Part shown: positions 5,536-6,402 of the stretch, in pieces
Layout of the letters: every line of letters starts with the position of its first letter
Position numbering within the stretch: the first letter of the stretch is position 1
NCBI GenBank assembly: GCA_036521995.1
Contig: DATDGR010000028.1
Span: 1 to 6,402, forward strand
Length of the DNA stretch: 6,402 nucleotides
Reading direction: 5' to 3'
Source: Gp13-AA77 sp036521995
GTDB taxonomy: Bacteria; Acidobacteriota; Terriglobia; UBA7540
Translations under genes and position numbers: made by a program
The notes under the pieces: generated by a model
Databases searched by the model: none
What the model saw: the letters and a program-made list of their open reading frames with translations, nothing else
What the model was told of the DNA's origin: nothing

Positions 5536-5877
5536 CGGGATCAGATAGCCAATCGAACAGTCGAGTCTAAAGTGTGACCCGTGAGGCTGGGAGCCGGCTG
5601 CACCGTCACCCGCAGTGACAATAAAGCGACAAAGAGTTTACATCGGCTTAACACAATCAGCCGCAGGGCTGAGGCATACTGATCGGCCTTGCGCGACAGC
5701 GCTTGGCGTCTTAGGAGCGGGCGGCAAGTCTCTGGACAGTTGTGGCGATGGCGTCACCGGAAGTATCCCGAGATTTGGTGGTCCACTGGCTGGAGCTCTG
5801 CCTGAGAGGCGGACGCGAGCAGGGGCCGCCTGCTCAATCCGGAATGAACAAGATCAAATTCAAGAATAGGAGATGGC
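5455..5877. other. Non-coding region before the propeller gene
   Basis: No gene is supported here. A plus-strand frame at 5615-5869 starts at GTG without a ribosome binding site and shows no recognised domain. A motif resembling the insertion element end lies at 5564-5578. The region probably carries the promoter and leader of the downstream secreted protein gene, but I cannot place a convincing -35/-10 pair. Confidence 0.4.
5817..5835 (+). promoter_or_regulatory. Perfect leader hairpin upstream of the propeller gene
   Basis: GAGCAGG (5817-5823) and CCTGCTC (5829-5835) form a perfect GC-rich stem around a 5-base loop, ending 32 bp before the ribosome binding site of the next gene. A smaller stem, GCCT/AGGC (5800-5810), precedes it. 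No T-run follows, so termination is unlikely; a role in leader RNA stability is possible but unproven. Confidence 0.3.
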
Positions 5878-6402
5878 ATGAAAAAACAAATCACGGCAGT
5901 TCCCGGCAGATCCCTCAGGTTCCTAGTGGTGGTCCTACTCTTCACAGCGTTGGTGGGGGCGGCGCCATACCTGGCCCAGTCACAGGAGCAAGACGATTCG
6001 GCGGAAGTGCCCCAGCCGGACGCGGCATCGCGACCTCTGATCGGTGTAACAACCTCGTCGCAGAATCCGCTGCAGATCGCCATCCTGCACTGGTATAACG
6101 CCAACCTGACGACCCAATTCACCACCGCCACTGCTCCCTTTGGCGTGGCCTTTGACGGGTCCAGCATCTGGGTATGCAACAACGGCAGCAACAACGTGAC
6201 CAAGCTGCGGGCGAGCGATGGTACGGTCCTCGGCACCTTTGCGGTGGGAACCAATCCCACCGGGGTGGCGTATGACGGCGCCAACCTCTGGGTCGCAAAT
6301 ATCAATGGCAATAACGTAACCAAGCTCAAAGGGACCACGGGCGCGACCCTCGGTACCTTCACCGTGGGAACGCAGCCCAACGCCCTGGCCTTTGACGGGA
6401 CC
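5878..6402 (+). CDS. Secreted YVTN/NHL-type beta-propeller repeat protein, 3' end outside window
   Basis: The ATG at 5878 follows AGGAG (5868-5872) with a 5-base spacer, and the frame is open for 175 codons to the window edge. Residues 1-33 form a Sec-type signal peptide: basic start, hydrophobic core FLVVVLLFTALVGAA, and likely cleavage near YLAQS. An acidic/Pro linker follows (36-60), then TSSQNPLQIAILHWYNANLT. From residue 87 come near-identical 40-residue units (87-126, 127-166, and a third starting at 167), each with a P-x-G/A-V/L-A-F/Y-D-G strand, a LWVAN-type strand, an NNVTKL strand and a GTFxVGT strand. This is the blade pattern of YVTN/NHL/SMP-30-like propellers. The product is probably extracytoplasmic. 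It may bind a protein or sugar, but no catalytic residue or specific ligand can be named from the visible part. Confidence 0.85.
   Translation, partial: MKKQITAVPGRSLRFLVVVLLFTALVGAAPYLAQSQEQDDSAEVPQPDAASRPLIGVTTSSQNPLQIAILHWYNANLTTQFTTATAPFGVAFDGSSIWVCNNGSNNVTKLRASDGTVLGTFAVGTNPTGVAYDGANLWVANINGNNVTKLKGTTGATLGTFTVGTQPNALAFDGT
6136..6402 (+). repeat. 120-bp in-frame tandem repeats in the propeller gene
   Basis: Units at 6136-6255 and 6256-6375, plus the start of a third at 6376, repeat at both protein and DNA level (for example GTGGCCTTTGACGG against GTGGCGTATGACGG, and AACGTGACCAAGCT against AACGTAACCAAGCT). Such near-identical coding repeats can expand and contract by recombination, so repeat number may vary between strains. 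Confidence 0.8.

Noticed and set aside
5615..5869. 84-codon frame beginning MTIKRQRVYIGL, reminiscent of the start of some PIN-domain toxins
   Set aside because: The resemblance stops after about ten residues, the key Asp of a PIN domain is absent (YIGL instead of YIDT), and there is no ribosome binding site.
5754..6380. 208-codon minus-strand frame opposite the propeller gene
   Set aside because: It is the antisense shadow of the repeat protein; its repetitive VPTVKVPR and VPTAKVPR segments arise from the 120-bp repeats.

Overview
The window looks like chromosomal DNA of a GC-rich soil bacterium. My best guess is an Acidobacteriota member, from the style of the secreted beta-propeller protein at the right edge and the DDE transposon at the left edge. 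That is an inference from family resemblance; there is no rRNA or marker gene to prove it.

Layout from left to right. (1) Positions 1-630 are the right end of an insertion element: the C-terminal 200 codons of an integrase-type (rve/DDE) transposase, then a two-copy 23-bp terminal motif. (2) Positions 631-1073 hold no convincing gene but contain a cluster of GACCGG/CCGGTC hairpins. (3) A tRNA-Pro(UGG) with encoded CCA lies on the minus strand at 1074-1150. (4) A 49-bp degenerate heptamer tandem repeat lies at 1293-1341, just past the end of a large minus-strand gene. (5) That gene, 1345-3387, is a complete fused ABC exporter half-transporter with all nucleotide-binding motifs. (6) After a roughly 530-bp AT-richer spacer comes a plus-strand accessory cluster: a 215-aa protein with a TIR/deoxyribosyltransferase-like N-terminal domain and a C-terminal membrane helix (3916-4563), a HicB-family antitoxin split by an apparent 2-bp duplication (4642-4907), a decayed BrnT toxin (5066-5233), and an intact BrnA-like antitoxin (5230-5454). 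(7) Positions 5455-5877 are non-coding, with two possible hairpins and an IS-end-like motif. (8) The window ends inside a secreted repeat protein with 40-residue YVTN/NHL-type propeller repeats (5878 to beyond 6402).

The ABC exporter and the tRNA are the housekeeping part. The stretch from 3916 to 5454 reads as a small accessory region of defence or toxin-antitoxin genes in which toxin activity appears lost (no hicA, broken brnT) while antitoxin-type genes and a membrane-anchored TIR-like protein remain. The most interesting candidate is that TIR-like protein. It has no recognisable cyclase or other standard partner next to it, so any defence or signalling role is a hypothesis.
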